A stretch of DNA of 23,627 nt from Dimargaris cristalligena (GCA_027576995.1 JANBQC010000453.1:1-23627), one strand, 5' to 3'; positions 1 to 11,221 are shown, counted from the stretch's first letter. Made by a program: numbers and translations. Notes: generated from the sequence alone by a model not told the origin.

Positions 1-1189
1 GATACGCCATTGAATCTCCTAGAAATGGATACTGTCGAATATAATCTACCTTAACTGATAAGCAAGTTAGAATTTTATAGTCAAGCACGCTACAGTATAT
101 AGCGCGACCCTCCCAGAGTGACCAGGTTAGAGAAAGCATCGTAAAAAGCCCACCCCGTCTATCTACAGGATTGATTGCTTGTGCGCCTCTACCAAGGAGC
201 AGGAGGCTAATTAGGTGGCACTACTCGCCCCTCGAGCGTTGTGGACCACCACTTCTTGTACACAGTTCTGACCGAACCCCTTCCCTCCAGTGAATCGAAC
301 GGATAGAAGAACCCGCGCTGGGGCCTTTGGACCGTCGTCCCCATCGTCGTCGTTTAGAGCAAATGAATGTGACTGAATATACGAATGAATGGGGAGAAGG
401 AGTATAGCAAGGGGTGAGACAGGCCGTCTAAGTCCGTCCCCGGTCGGATAGTATTTCAGAGGGAAAATAGAAGTAAATAAACTGGCGTCGGACATGAGCG
501 AATCTGAAACCCGAAAAGGGGGGGGGAGACAATACGCCGCAAGAATGGAAGGAAAGTACGAAAGAAACTCCGGAATGAATGAATCTCTCTCTGGTTTGGA
601 TAGCGGCGACATTGGAGAGATTAGGTGGGTCTGTGTGTCGGTGGTGGGTGTGCGAATGATTAAAGTGGAGTATTCCCTCGACTCATGCCAGCTAGGCTAT
701 AAAGAATGCTTTGCATATATGACCTTACCAATCCGTTGACCAACGGTCAGACGGTCGGACGAGTCAAATGAAGGACTTATGATTGCGGTCCAGGAGAGGG
801 TGAGAGAAGGGATAGGAAGGGGGTGTGACGGTCAGAAGAGCCGGATAATAGGCCTAGTGATTGAGTTATGCCGATAGCTTAGGTTAGGGAGAGATTCGAA
901 AGACCAACTCCACTCCACTCCACTCCATCAGCAACTCTCCGAATTGATTTACTACGACGACGAGGCAGTCCGATTGGGGATTAGTGGTGATAGACATTCT
1001 CGGAATATCGCCGAGGTCTTCCATTACCCCCCCCTCTCCGTTGGATTTCCGATTCTCTTCTTTTCGCACCATTACACAGATACCCTCACTTTGGCCCACT
1101 TATTGATAGTCTCCCCCCTTTTTATTTTATTTTTGCTGTCGTCCTCTCAATCAGTTTACCCCTGAGCGGGCCTACAGGTCCGCTTGACA
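1..1189. other. Gene-poor stretch with a pyrimidine-rich run at its right end
   Basis: No convincing coding region was seen in this stretch. The open frames are short, start at non-ATG codons or overlap in several frames. A short tandem array of the 5-mer CTCCA (about four units) lies near 905-927. From about 1020 to 1165 the plus strand becomes strongly C/T-rich, resembling the leader seen ahead of the kinase gene at 5984, and it runs into the ATG at 1190. Confidence 0.5.
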
Positions 1190-1447
1190 ATGAATGCCTA
1201 TGCCATGGGCCCATCCTACTCTACCCCATCTTATTACCACCCTATCTCTGGGTCGGCTCATCGGAAGATCCCGGAGTCTCGAACCCTGATCACCGGGTGG
1301 GTGGGCGGAAAAAGGGGAGAGAGAGGGAGACAGGCCGCACGGCTTACCGCTGAGTCGCCACCTCCGTCAGGGGTCGCTGTTCGAAGTAGAAATTCCCTAA
1401 AAAACTTGGGAATGAGTCGGTCATCAGGGGCTGTGGCGGTCAAGTGA
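1190..1447 (+). CDS. Candidate small ORF, 85 aa, unknown function
   Basis: An 85-codon ATG frame begins MNAYAMGPSY and ends AVAVK before TGA. It is richer in G and C than its flanks and follows a pyrimidine-rich tract of about 150 nt. The sequence is rich in Ser, Gly and Arg, with a basic middle (GGKRGERGRQ, about residues 39-48), and has no transmembrane segment, signal peptide or recognisable motif. It could be a small gene, a first exon whose partner I cannot identify, or chance. An opposite-strand frame of 61 codons overlaps it, which weakens the case. Function is unknown. Confidence 0.2.
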   Translation: MNAYAMGPSYSTPSYYHPISGSAHRKIPESRTLITGWVGGKRGERGRQAARLTAESPPPSGVAVRSRNSLKNLGMSRSSGAVAVK

Positions 1448-1875
1448 TGGGGAGGGTGTTAAATTCGGGGGACGAGGTGCAAGAACCCTTTCTCTCTAAC
1501 CTATTTTCTGGCTGGAAGGCATTTATAATTTGTTATATAGAGTTATTTTTTATACACTGAGTGATGTGGGTGATGGGGGGTTAGAATCCAGAGTACACTG
1601 TTTTTGACTTTAAGTATTTAATCTATATCTACATATATACCAATCAGTCAATGAAAGATAAATAAATGGGGTGACTAGCAAAGTCTTCCGCAACTACCCC
1701 ATTGTTGTATCACTGGTATTTTTTAGACCCCCACCCCCACCACCTCTACATTTCCACTAAAAGGGGGTTAACCTTACATTAATATTACACGACTGGTTAA
1801 CGGGATCCCCCAATCTTCTGGTATTGTTGGAATAGCCGAACCCCAAGGCTGCGCGTTGTGGGCCGGTCCACTATA

Positions 1876-2001
1876 TGGGTGAAATTCGGTGCAGTTGTAT
1901 AGGGTTTTGAATAATATGTGTATGGGATAGTCATGTTTAACCAGTAATATTCGCCTCATCCAACGGATTGCTTGTTATACAGTCTGGTTGAACCTTTCCC
2001 A
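1876..2001 (+). mobile_element. MITE-like element copy A (126 bp, TA-flanked)
   Basis: This is a 126-bp element beginning TGGGTGAA and ending CTTTCCCA, with a TA dinucleotide immediately outside each end. That is the pattern left by Tc1/mariner-type transposition. It is nearly identical, with only a handful of mismatches, to the reverse complement of 4987-5112, and clearly related to 15351-15488. The ends form imperfect inverted repeats: TGGG at the outer edge, then TTC, then a TGTATA-like block about 20 nt in. It has no coding capacity, since the open frames crossing it are incidental. The family assignment is inference from termini and flanks. Confidence 0.7.
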
Positions 2002-2193
2002 TATGTTCATTGCTAGTCTAAAATGGGGATAACGCTCTTCCGGCTATCTATTAATACCCAAACGTACGATGATCCCGGAGTACATGGCATTGTTCCTGTG
2101 CCAAGCGGTTGTACGGGTAAATAAATGAGTGACCGAGTACGACATGGCCGGAACTGTAGTGGCTACGACGTAACCAGACGGGCTTGGCGCTTT

Positions 2194-2216
2194 TATATAT
2201 ATATATATATATATAT
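2194..2216. repeat. (TA)n microsatellite
   Basis: A pure alternating TA tract of about 23 nt follows TTT. It is one of at least seven such tracts in the window. Confidence 0.9.
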
Positions 2217-3150
2217 TTTATCTTTAGTATACTGTACCAGCTCGGACTTGTGGACCAAAGGAAAGGGAAAAGGGTAGGAAGGAGAAATAGAATCCTAAAG
2301 CGGGGTTAGTGTATTGAATAGATTGGGAGTGAAGGAGGTATGGTTAGCTCTCGTGGGATGTAGGTGATAAAAAAAGCTCCAAATGCTTGGCATTCCTGAG
2401 ACTTGGGATAAAGGGAGATTGAGAGAGTACGTTTGACAGATTTGCTCAGTGGCTGTTTGGCGCCAACCTTTTATTATTTTCTTCTTTTGTATTATTATTT
2501 CCTTCACACTCTCTCCTTGATGAGGCTTCCAAGCCAATCCCGAGAGATAGGAAAGCGGCCCATTCTCTATATAACATGTCATACGTAATCCCCCAAAAAT
2601 AATCAGCGCAAGGCTTGGCCGGGGCGGCCTCAACTATCACCCAACCAGTCATAGCATCTCTAATCCCGGTTTCATTAAAATTACGATTTCCGCCGGGCGT
2701 TATCTATTGGTCCCTGTCCCGCTTTGGTCAGCGCCTCCTTGGGTTGATTCCCGGTTTCCTAGGGATCCTTTCATGTGCTCGATTCGATAGGTTAAGAAAG
2801 GGGAGGTGGTGATATATAGATGAATGGAAGGAAAGGTACTGAAGCACCACCGCTGACTCAATAAATCCAGCAACCCATTTTCCATGTATGGCGCAGTATG
2901 GGTGTAGAAAGAGAGGCTGGCTCATCCATTTCTTCCAATCGTTACAACCGGTTAAAATGATCCAGCCAACCGATTACGCGTATGTAATATAGAAGGATCC
3001 CTGGCAAGCCAATAAACTACCTACCAGGGCTTTTTATACTAGAAGATGAAGGTGGTGTCTCCTTTGCGCGTGACTCTATTCTATATCTTCCCCTCCCCAT
3101 TTTTAGTTCGGTGGGCGAATGTGCGTGTGTGTACATCACCCCATTATAAT

Positions 3151-3170
3151 TATCATCATCATCATCATCC
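3151..3170. repeat. (CAT/ATC)n microsatellite
   Basis: About six trinucleotide units of ATC lie in non-coding sequence. Confidence 0.8.
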
Positions 3171-3948
3171 AGCACGGCAATTAGCCAGTTCAGTATACCC
3201 TTGTTGGCATGTGCCTTCTAAAAAGAACAAGCGAGTGTGCCTATATAACCCCTTCGATTCCAAAGGCTAGCAATGCCCCCATAGTTTAACGGGGAAGGGT
3301 CATAATATTAATAATAATAGTGAAAGGAAAGCTGCGCCATTCAAAAACTGCTTATAAATACAGTGTGGGCGCAATGGAGGAAGCAGAAAGAGGGAAAGGA
3401 AGAGCCTGTTGGACTCTGACTCAGTTACGGAAAAAAAGCGTTACGATTTCCCAAGGCGTTTTTGCTGTAAGGAGCGGACAAAGAGTACTTACGCTAGCCT
3501 GGCCTAATTGGCACCAGTGGCTTTCTCTTTTACTAGGAAGGAGGAAGAGGGGTTATAACTGAGAAGAATCGAGTAATGCATGTAAGGATATATTAATGGA
3601 AAGGTCTGGGGAAACTCAATCCTTCACAGGCGACGGCCGTGGGGGTGGAAGGATAGTATAGAGTCGTTGACTCAACCCGGTCTTCCAGGGTGGTTTTTAT
3701 TGTTCCTGGCGTAAATAGTTGGGGATGATGTATTGGTTTGTTTAGCATGACCAGCGTGATTAGCTGAATCGACTCACCAGGGAGAATGGAATGGTTGGAA
3801 GTTAGGAACAATTCAAGGTGCTAATGAGCATGATAGACAGCAGCGGTGGTGGAGGATAAAATGAGAGGCAGTGGTGAGAGGGCCATAACAAATATACCCT
3901 ATTCTCTCCCCCCTCCTGCAGTCGGGATAGTCGTATAAGAAGGGGGAA

Positions 3949-3961
3949 TATATATATATAT
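3949..3961. repeat. (TA)n microsatellite
   Basis: A short alternating TA tract following a G-rich run. Confidence 0.85.
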
Positions 3962-4986
3962 GAGTTGGTGGTGAAGGTGGATGGGGGATATAGAGGGGTT
4001 GGGCGTAGACTTTGGGTGTAGAACAATAGAGTCTGGGCCGGGGGATTAAGTCGGATTACTATCCAAGGCAATTGCCGCGCAAAGGGGTTGTTTGATAGAA
4101 TAGCCTGCCGTACATAGCTATTATACCATTGTACCCTGCACAGGCTGTATTCGCGGGCATGGTTCGAAAGAGGACAGGGTTTCCCGCTTATCTTTAAATA
4201 GCAAGACTGGGGGGCCATGGGAACCCCGAATCCCAAGGCGACGACCAGTCATTAAGGTTTAACCAGGGTCCTAATACTTCGCCCGGAATTCGGGAATCAA
4301 TTATCGCACCGATAGAGGGAGGTGAACTTAAGGGACTATCGAGCCCTTGCTTTCCTTCTCTCTCCGCTCCCCTCTTTTGGCCGTGGTCGATATGGCGTAT
4401 GGGTATGAGAATGCAGGAACTTGGCCTGCATAGGTGATGAATAGTTTCTGACTATAGGTCCTTTTCCCTCGGACGACCAGGCCAACAAAGAGCTATCAGA
4501 AGGCCTCGCGGTTAATCCTAACCTAACGGTCCAGGTTCGGCGGGGTAGAAGGGGAGATAAACAAAGAAATAGGTGATTCCGCTGGGGGAAGGGGGTATAG
4601 CGGAGAACTCCTACGGTGCGGCGGTAGGCTGCAAGGGCCGCGCCGCGAAGAAGAATAACATATAAAACGGCTTTAATGAAGACTTCGCAGCCCCGCCACC
4701 TTTTCCCCATCACACCTTCGGTATAATAAAACGGACCGAAGCTGCCCATCAAGCGAGGAGGAAGGGCCGGATTGGCTTTTAGACGGCTATAGTAGACCCT
4801 AACTGTTTTGTGGGGTGGACGAACAGCGCACGGGGTCTTTGGCTGGTCTACGGAGCAGTGGATTGGACGGACGGAGGGTGGCAAGGTACTCGGGCCTTCG
4901 CTGCTGGTTGGCGGAAAAAGGCCGGGAAAACTTACTAATCACACCGGTTTGTAGGTAAAAGTGTACGTGTGTGGTGTGGGATAATA

Positions 4987-5112
4987 TGGGAAAGATTCAA
5001 CCAGACCGTATAACAAAAAATCCGTTGGATGAGGCGAATATTACTGGTTAAACATGACTATCCCATACACATATTATTCAAAACCCTATACAACTGCGCC
5101 GAACTTCACCCA
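4987..5112 (-). mobile_element. MITE-like element copy B (126 bp, inverted, TA-flanked)
   Basis: Read on the minus strand, this is the same 126-bp element as copy A, with exactly the same length, the same TGGG/CCCA ends and a TA on each side (4985-4986 and 5113-5114). Only a few substitutions separate it from copy A, so the two are young relative to each other. Open frames across both copies translate to matching peptides, but this reflects DNA identity and not a protein. Confidence 0.7.
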
Positions 5113-5584
5113 TACACATCTAACTATAAAAGTCGCCCGAAAGATAGCCAAAAGGAAGGGTGTGCCGAAATACCGTCGTTGGTCTGGGCGTTGTTCCATC
5201 GGCGGTTGGGTGTGGCGGCAATAGACCAAAGCAACCCCCCCCCGGAAGAAGGGTGGTGGGAAGAAAGAAAGAAAGGGAGGGTGGCTGGGTGAGAAATTTA
5301 TGGGCGAAGGACCGGGGTCCCCACCCCGGTAAGGGGAGAAGGGTGTGTCCCCCTTTTCTTTCCTAGATGCATCATCATCAGCGAACAGGCCAGAAGAAAA
5401 AAAAGACGCACCCTCCCTATCTTTCTGGCCGTGGCCCCTGAGACACCCAGAAAGAAGGCAGTGGAGGGTGGCTTGGTGGGATAGGCCGATCGCAATAGCC
5501 GCGGGTTGGATGAAGATACTGGTTTTCTTCCTCTACTGTATATTACTATGGTCCGTGTATGCGGTGGGCTCCCTTGGTCTGGAA

Positions 5585-5592
5585 TATAAATA
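5585..5592 (+). promoter_or_regulatory. Candidate TATA box of the kinase gene
   Basis: TATAAATA lies about 390 nt upstream of the kinase ATG. It is followed by a long C/T-rich tract (about 5625-5960) of the kind often found around fungal transcription starts. A second TATA-like run (ATATATATAA, 5811-5820) lies about 165 nt upstream of the ATG. Which of the two is used cannot be told from sequence. Confidence 0.4.
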
Positions 5593-5810
5593 CCGGCCTC
5601 CGCCCCACCTTAAAAACTCATCATTTCAGCTTGCCCTCTCTATCCCTTTCCCCTCTCTCTTGTCTCTCACTCTCCTGGCCTGTCCATATATAGTCTGCCC
5701 GTGTACCTATTTTATTTAATCGCCCCTTCAATTAAACTCTTGCTTGTCTCCTTTGCTTAATTCCCTTCACCCGAGCCTGTTTTGTTTCCATCCGCAGCTC
5801 GACCCGGCTT

Positions 5811-5820
5811 ATATATATAA
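5811..5820 (+). promoter_or_regulatory. Alternative TATA-like element upstream of the kinase gene
   Basis: An AT-only run flanked by GC-richer DNA, closer to the ATG than the TATAAATA at 5585. It would give a 5' leader of about 130 nt, against roughly 360 nt from the distal site. Confidence 0.3.
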
Positions 5821-5983
5821 CCCTTTGCCACTCCTACCATCGTAGCAACCCCCACTCACCTTATAGGACAGTCGATCCTTTCCTTTATTTAATTGTTCCT
5901 GCCGCCCATTATTTCATTCGGACTTGTAATCCCCTCCCTTTTCCCCCTTTGGCAGTTACATATTATAAACTTCCGCTCTCACC

Positions 5984-7258
5984 ATGTCGGTCACTATGCT
6001 GTCCGCCCCCACATATAATACCTCGGCCCGTCGCTCGTCGTCTTCCTCCTCGACCTACTCGAGTGACTACGATGTGTTCAGTGCCCCCACCCTCCACCCC
6101 CGCTCGGCCGAGGCTCCCGCCAAGGCCCCTTCCCGCGCCTCCCAGCTGGCCCGTTCGATAAACCCCCTCAAGGGCTTCTTCAAGCGCGCCCTCAAATCCA
6201 CCACCCCGTCGCCGACCCCCACCACGACGGTTGAGCCCGCCTCCCCCGTGCCCACCCTTCGGCTGTCCCCTATCCGTCAGGCCTCCCCCGGCTACATCCA
6301 GGCCCACTACGGTGCCCCCGAGCGGCTCCTGGGCTCCGGCACCGGTGGCTCCGTCTACCTCCATCAGCCCAACTACAATGCCTTCCACTCCTCCCCCACC
6401 CCCTCCTACGCCGTCAAAATCTTCTCGCCCGCCGCCAGCGCCAATCCCACCCACGCCACCCACCTGGTGCAGCGCCTGGAGGAGGAGGCCCGGCTGGGTC
6501 GTGCCCTGCAGCACCCCAACATCATCCGCACTTTTGACTACGTGCAGGAGGCCAATGGCACCTATTACTCGGTGATGGAATACTGCCCGCGCGACATGTT
6601 CGACATGGTCGAATCGGGTGCCCTCACCCCCGCCGACATTGACTGCTACTTCGTCCAGCTGCTGCACGGTGTTCACCACATGCACAGCGAGGGCATGGCC
6701 CACCGAGACCTGAAGCTGGACAATGTGTGCCTGTCCGAAACCGGCCAGGTCAAGATCATTGATTTTGGTTGCACCACCGCCTTCGACCGCTTCGCCCCCG
6801 CCGCCAGCGGCGTCTGCGGCTCCGACCCCTACATTGCCCCCGAGGTGTTCCACAACGACGAGTACGACCCGCGCAAGGCCGACGTGTGGGCCTTGGCCGT
6901 CATTCTGTTGTCCATGATGTCCAACCACTTCCCCTGGGAGGTGGCCCGTTCCTCCGACCCCAACTTCCGCATGTACCTGTGCTACAAGGACGCCATCGTT
7001 GACCACTGGATGGCCAACAAGCCCCAGGCCGCGGCCACTATCAAGCGCATGCTGGCCCTCAACCCCCTGGACCGCCCCACCACCGCCGAGCTGCTGCTGG
7101 ACCCCTGGGTTCAGAGCATCCCCGTCTGCGTGGACTACCTCCAGCAGCAGCCGCAGCCTAGCCCTGCCGCCACTCTGGTCGACTTCGACTACAGCTCGGA
7201 CTCCGAGGCCGGCTCCGATTGTCAACACCACTACCACTACCTGCCCCAGCGCGACTAA
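5984..7258 (+). CDS. Serine/threonine protein kinase, HAL5/SAT4/NPR1-like
   Basis: Intronless 424-aa protein kinase. The N-terminal ~108 residues are low-complexity Ser/Thr/Pro with a basic, probably amphipathic stretch (SQLARSINPLKGFFKRALK, 53-71). The kinase domain then runs to about residue 378. It has a glycine loop GSGTGGSVYL (117-126), the ATP-binding lysine in YAVKIF (K145), the helix-C glutamate (about E168), the catalytic loop HRDLKLDN (240-247), DFG (260-262), the activation-segment end GSDPYIAPE (279-287) and DVWALAV (300-306). All catalytic residues are present, so it should be active. The CGSDPY-APE segment and the DCYFVQLLHGV region are typical of the fungal HAL/NPR group, which in yeast controls stability of K+ and nutrient transporters at the plasma membrane; that role here is inferred. 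The C-terminus is an acidic SSDSEAGSD patch plus a His/Tyr-rich tail. The start sits in CACCATG. Codons end mostly in C or G, far more GC-rich than other genes here. Confidence 0.95.
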   Translation: MSVTMLSAPTYNTSARRSSSSSSTYSSDYDVFSAPTLHPRSAEAPAKAPSRASQLARSINPLKGFFKRALKSTTPSPTPTTTVEPASPVPTLRLSPIRQASPGYIQAHYGAPERLLGSGTGGSVYLHQPNYNAFHSSPTPSYAVKIFSPAASANPTHATHLVQRLEEEARLGRALQHPNIIRTFDYVQEANGTYYSVMEYCPRDMFDMVESGALTPADIDCYFVQLLHGVHHMHSEGMAHRDLKLDNVCLSETGQVKIIDFGCTTAFDRFAPAASGVCGSDPYIAPEVFHNDEYDPRKADVWALAVILLSMMSNHFPWEVARSSDPNFRMYLCYKDAIVDHWMANKPQAAATIKRMLALNPLDRPTTAELLLDPWVQSIPVCVDYLQQQPQPSPAATLVDFDYSSDSEAGSDCQHHYHYLPQRD

Positions 7259-7794
7259 ATAATAGTTATCCACCTATTCTTCTTTAATCTATTTATAGCA
7301 CCTCTACTCCCTGTGTATTTTAATTGGACGCTCTCTTTCTCTCTGGCTCTTGGCATCCGTACTCAATACCAAGCCAGTCAAATCACCTGCCTTATCCCAT
7401 GGTGTAGTTCCCTCGCTCTTACTTATTCTTGCCTATCTTCTTGGTTCCTTGTATATTGGCCCTTTTTTTGTTTTGTTGTATTAGCATATTCACGATATCT
7501 CCCCCACTCACTCTCATAATCACCCCCAATAGTGTTGTGCCCTTGTAATAGAGGCGCTCCGCCTCTCACTCCATCCCTTTTTATGTTGAGTTGATTGTTA
7601 TTCCCAACTCTTAAACCCTCTCGACTCCCTCATTTTTTTATCCTTCAGCTTTGATAGTGTCGTTTCCCCTCATCTATTGGGCTGGCCCTCCATTCAATCT
7701 AATACCGTGAATCATGGTTTATATTTTGTCGAGCAAATACCCCCTCTACGTTTAATTTCCCTTGTAATTGTACTCATGCTTTTTCTTCTTTATT

Positions 7795-7818
7795 GAATAT
7801 ATATATATATATATATTC
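7795..7818. repeat. AT palindrome around a (AT)n tract
   Basis: A 24-bp perfect palindrome starts GAATAT and ends ATATTC, with alternating AT between. It lies about 540 nt past the kinase stop codon. It could extrude as a cruciform or simply be a microsatellite. Confidence 0.8.
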
Positions 7819-9086
7819 CCAACGGCATCTCTGGCAGTGGGCATGAATCATGTTAATCATCATCTAACGCGCAATTACAATGCTTGTGCCTCTTTGTAAA
7901 CTACCGCATCTCATTTTATAATATTAAAAATACATAAAAATTCACAATTCCAAACCTAGGCTATTAGTAAATTTCGGGGATTGGTGGGGAAGAGTGGTAG
8001 TCTAAGGAATCTATGGTTATGCTCCTTTATATGTGAATCAATTGGCTAAAGGTGGGTGACCCTCGCCCAGTTTAAACATTGGCAAATAAGCTAAAGGCGT
8101 TTAAGAGTTGATATATATATACATATATAGGCATGCCGAGGCTTCCATTTAGCGGATATTATCCGGATTAGTAATAACGAATGTACACACACAGGCAATC
8201 ACAACGAGACCAAACTTCCAAAAGGCCAGAGAGACCTTCCGACCATCGACTGTTTTTGCGATTTACTAACTCCAATATAGGGGTAGGGTGGAAATTAGGA
8301 GCATATCGTGCCCATTGGCGTACAACCTTATATCACCCTCATAAATATTTATTTAAATAATGAATATTCGGGTTTTTCTATATACTTGAGTTGCCGTCCC
8401 AAGTGTTCGGTAATTTGATGCCTTCCCATACGACTGCTATATCCGGCCGAATCAACCATCTAAAATTATGTACTAGTCTAAGCCTGTTGAGGGATTAGGC
8501 ATTACCTCATACCTGCCGTATAAGGCAAATTGGGCCAAATTAGTGAACTAATGGGGGGTTTAGCATAAAATGGCACCGGTTCGGCCACTTTTTTCTACCA
8601 TAATCCAACAATGGTTTTTCTTACATATGTACATTTATAGCTTTTTAAACCCATTGCGGCATAGTTCTTAGTTTGGATAAAGTGGTTCATGTGATGGGTA
8701 GAGAGAAACGATTGTGAAGACGAGGAGGGGATGTGGGTAAAGGTGCTAAAGTGGGGCGTTCTACTTAGAAACTAGAGAACACGAGGGTGGTGGTAGTGGT
8801 GGGAGAGGGTAGGGGAAAAGGTCGAATAGGTCAGCTATTAATTAGGCCAGCAACCCATAAATAAGTGGGCAGGCAAATGACGCGGAACCTTTCGAAGCCA
8901 CTCCAACTACCATTCTAATCCGATTGCCGGAATGTGGCCCGAGCTCTTTAAGCGGCAGTTTTTTTTTTACTTTCAGGGGCCGCAAAAACTTGCCTTTCCC
9001 AATTTTTTAATACCTTAGACCCCCTTATTTTTAATACTTAGGAGTTTTTATTATTATTTATTTATAACAATAAGGTCGGTTAATGT

Positions 9087-9139
9087 CACACACACACACA
9101 TACACACATACATATATATGTATATATATATATATACAT
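9087..9139. repeat. Compound (CA)n / (TA)n microsatellite
   Basis: CA repeats pass through CATA and TACACACATA units into a TA run with one TG interruption. Confidence 0.9.
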
Positions 9140-9481
9140 AGTGTCTTCGACAGGCGGGTACAGGCGGGAGGGTGACCTATATCCCCTTCCTCAATCAGCC
9201 CATCCGATGGGTGGGTCACGCAGTCGGCCCCTGGTTGACCACTTGACTCCGCCCCTCCCTTCCTCCCTCTCACCTTCAAATGTTACGCCGATTTCTTACG
9301 TATTAGATTTGAGCTTCTAACTGGATTTTTCCGCATGTGCCACCGTCCTCTATGTATCGGAATCCATCATGTAAATAGAAATAAATAAATAGGAACGGGT
9401 AAATTTGGGCCCATGGTATGTATGATGGATGCTACGCAATAGACATTAAAGGCGGGATGCCACAAGTTGAACACATTTAAG

Positions 9482-9499
9482 TATATATATATATATATA
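9482..9499. repeat. (TA)n microsatellite
   Basis: Alternating TA tract of about 18 nt, followed by GATAGATG. Confidence 0.85.
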
Positions 9500-10912
9500 G
9501 ATAGATGTGTGTACGAGAGGGTCACTAAGGACCAGAACTAGGGATAAGACAGGAAGAAGCACATACCACATGCGTCGGTTGTGGTGCCTACGAATCCGGC
9601 CTATGGTGGCCCCAAGCCATCTAGTTACTCTGGGCGATACTCTTTATTCCCCGCTCGGGAAGAATGGGGATGTCCAAGGGGTATGAACGCGGGTTCAGGG
9701 CACATTTTTTTTTTAAAAAAAATCCTTTCCGGTAAAACAGGTCTTTAGAGGAGGAGGGAGAAGCTAAGTGGGTTTCATATTTCCCCTTCAAGTGCTCTCC
9801 CCGCACCATCTGACGACTCATATGAGCAAACCGTGACCCCCCTTATCTCTGTTCCGTTCCAACGTACACCATATAATATGCCCCCCCTACCCACACTCGC
9901 GCTCTAAGGAAAGGGACGCTCTGGGCTTCACCATACAATCTCACCCACAGTGGAAAAGACGCTGCCGATAGTTGTTGGGTGACTGGATCAGCCCAAAGCG
10001 TGACCAAAGCGAAATTTAGTAGTATTAAACTGTATTCCCTAAAGCATGGCCACTGGGTCCCGAGGGTGTTTTGTATGTTGGTAGCTTGGTGCTCCTCTCC
10101 CGCTAGTGTAGGGGCCATATAGTATGCTTCGAGCGGTTTATCCCTCATTCCAAGGATTGGGAAAAGAGTCAGGTGAGAGAGAGTCCATACTATTTACCAA
10201 TTCTCTCACTCCACACACACACACCCCACTTGCACTCCACTTGTGGGTCCCGTGGATTTCAAACTTACACTCACTCTCCTTCTGGTGTTCGAAGTATTTA
10301 TTTATTCCATACACCCATTCCATTCGCTCGCCGAACGAAGTCTGCGGTTCGATTGTCATACCCGTTTCTCTAGATGGTTGTTCGTAAGCGGTATGATGTT
10401 CTGCTCCACCACCAGTCTTCTCACTAAATGTCACGATGTCCAATTAACCATTCCCATTGGACAGGTATTAAAATACAGGCGAATTGTTGGCATAATGCCA
10501 TCAGACCATGGTCACCATATATATATAAATTAGAGTCGATTATTGGTGTTAACCTCCGCACCACGTTACCCTTTCGCTAGACCAATTAAACGAATGCGGA
10601 GAGATTCGAAAGGAACGAATGGCACACTAGCGGTGACAGCTACCGCAGCCAATCCGTTGCGTAGTAGTTATCAGCCGATGGTGGGGGGGGCAGACTTCAC
10701 ACCGTCTATGGAAGGAGGAGTCTCTTATTGGGGCTAAACAGAGAGAACGCGAAACCCAAGCAAACATAAAGTATTCTCACTGTTCATGGCGATCACGGCG
10801 TATTCCCTTACCAATCACATTTGGTAATTTATGGTGCATGGCGTTGTTGGCCTTGCTTTGGGGTCCCCTTCATTGACCCACTGCGCGAATAGCCGAATCA
10901 CAATGAACTGCC

Positions 10913-10927
10913 TATATATATATATAT
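10913..10927 (+). promoter_or_regulatory. (TA)n tract, possibly TATA-like, ahead of a C/T-rich leader
   Basis: A TA run is followed by a strongly C/T-rich stretch (about 10962-11045) that ends at an ATG at 11052. This is the same arrangement as upstream of the kinase gene. It may be a promoter or a chance microsatellite. Confidence 0.25.
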
Positions 10928-11051
10928 TTCTCCGCTGTCAGATAACCGGCGCCACTTATACACCCCCCCTTTCCCTCCATCTTACCTCGGCCTATCCCTC
11001 AGTCCTATACAATACACTCTATTTTTTTTCTACACTTCCCCCATATTTACC

Positions 11052-11180
11052 ATGATACACACCCATATTCACTCACACGTACCAATTACCACTAAGCAAG
11101 ACTGTGGAATCGCAGCACTATCCGTTGATGATGAACATCCCTCTCCCCCCAATATGTCTGACAATCCGGGGAGCACCTAA
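11052..11180 (+). CDS. Candidate very short ORF, 42 aa, unknown
   Basis: The ATG follows a C/T-rich leader in TTACCATGA context. The 42-codon frame starts MIHTHIHSHV and ends DNPGST, with no motif. It could be a small protein, an upstream ORF or the first exon of the spliced candidate at 11222-11933. I found no splice join that clearly links them. Confidence 0.12.
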   Translation: MIHTHIHSHVPITTKQDCGIAALSVDDEHPSPPNMSDNPGST

Positions 11181-11221
11181 CTAGTTGAGGGGATTTCGAT
11201 CAGGCCCGTTGATTCATTGGG

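Larger units (their letters stand above)
1448..5580. other. Long intergenic stretch carrying two MITE copies and microsatellites
   Basis: No gene could be supported here. It holds two MITE-like copies, listed separately, a (TA) run at about 2194-2216, a (CAT) run near 3151-3170 and a (TA) run at 3949-3961. The longest open frame (minus strand, about 4884-4336, 182 codons) begins at TTG, has no recognisable motif and lies in strand-biased sequence that depletes stop codons, so I do not call it a gene. Confidence 0.5.
7259..10912. other. Long spacer downstream of the kinase gene
   Basis: No gene could be supported here. The first ~500 nt stay pyrimidine-rich and probably include the kinase 3' UTR. 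Notable structures are a perfect 24-bp AT palindrome at 7795-7818, a compound (CA)n/(TA)n tract at 9087-9139, a (TA) run at 9482-9499 and a T10-A8 run at 9705-9722. ORFs here are short, mostly non-ATG and unrecognisable. Confidence 0.5.

Noticed and set aside
1258..1330. tRNA-like B-box (GGTTCGAG) on the minus strand
   Set aside because: The T-arm does not pair properly and there is no A-box at the right distance.
3274..3350. tRNA-like 5' end (GCCCCCATAGTTTAACGG)
   Set aside because: There is no matching 3' acceptor strand, anticodon arm or B-box within 75-90 nt.
4336..4884. 182-codon minus-strand open frame
   Set aside because: It starts at TTG, has no recognisable motif and lies in strand-biased sequence. 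No leader or splice structure supports it.
1774..5292. Matching peptides starting at 1959 (minus) and 5029 (plus)
   Set aside because: The shared peptide is simply the translation of the 126-bp MITE copies A and B, not a conserved protein.
5345..5719. 124-codon frame with hydrophobic segments upstream of the kinase gene
   Set aside because: It starts at GTG and overlaps the promoter and C/T-rich leader. The hydrophobic residues come from T-rich leader sequence.
5963..7273. A 436-codon open frame antisense to the kinase gene
   Set aside because: It is Gly/Val-rich and mirrors the C/G-ending codons of the kinase gene. GC-rich third positions remove stop codons on the opposite strand. It starts outside the gene and has no motif.
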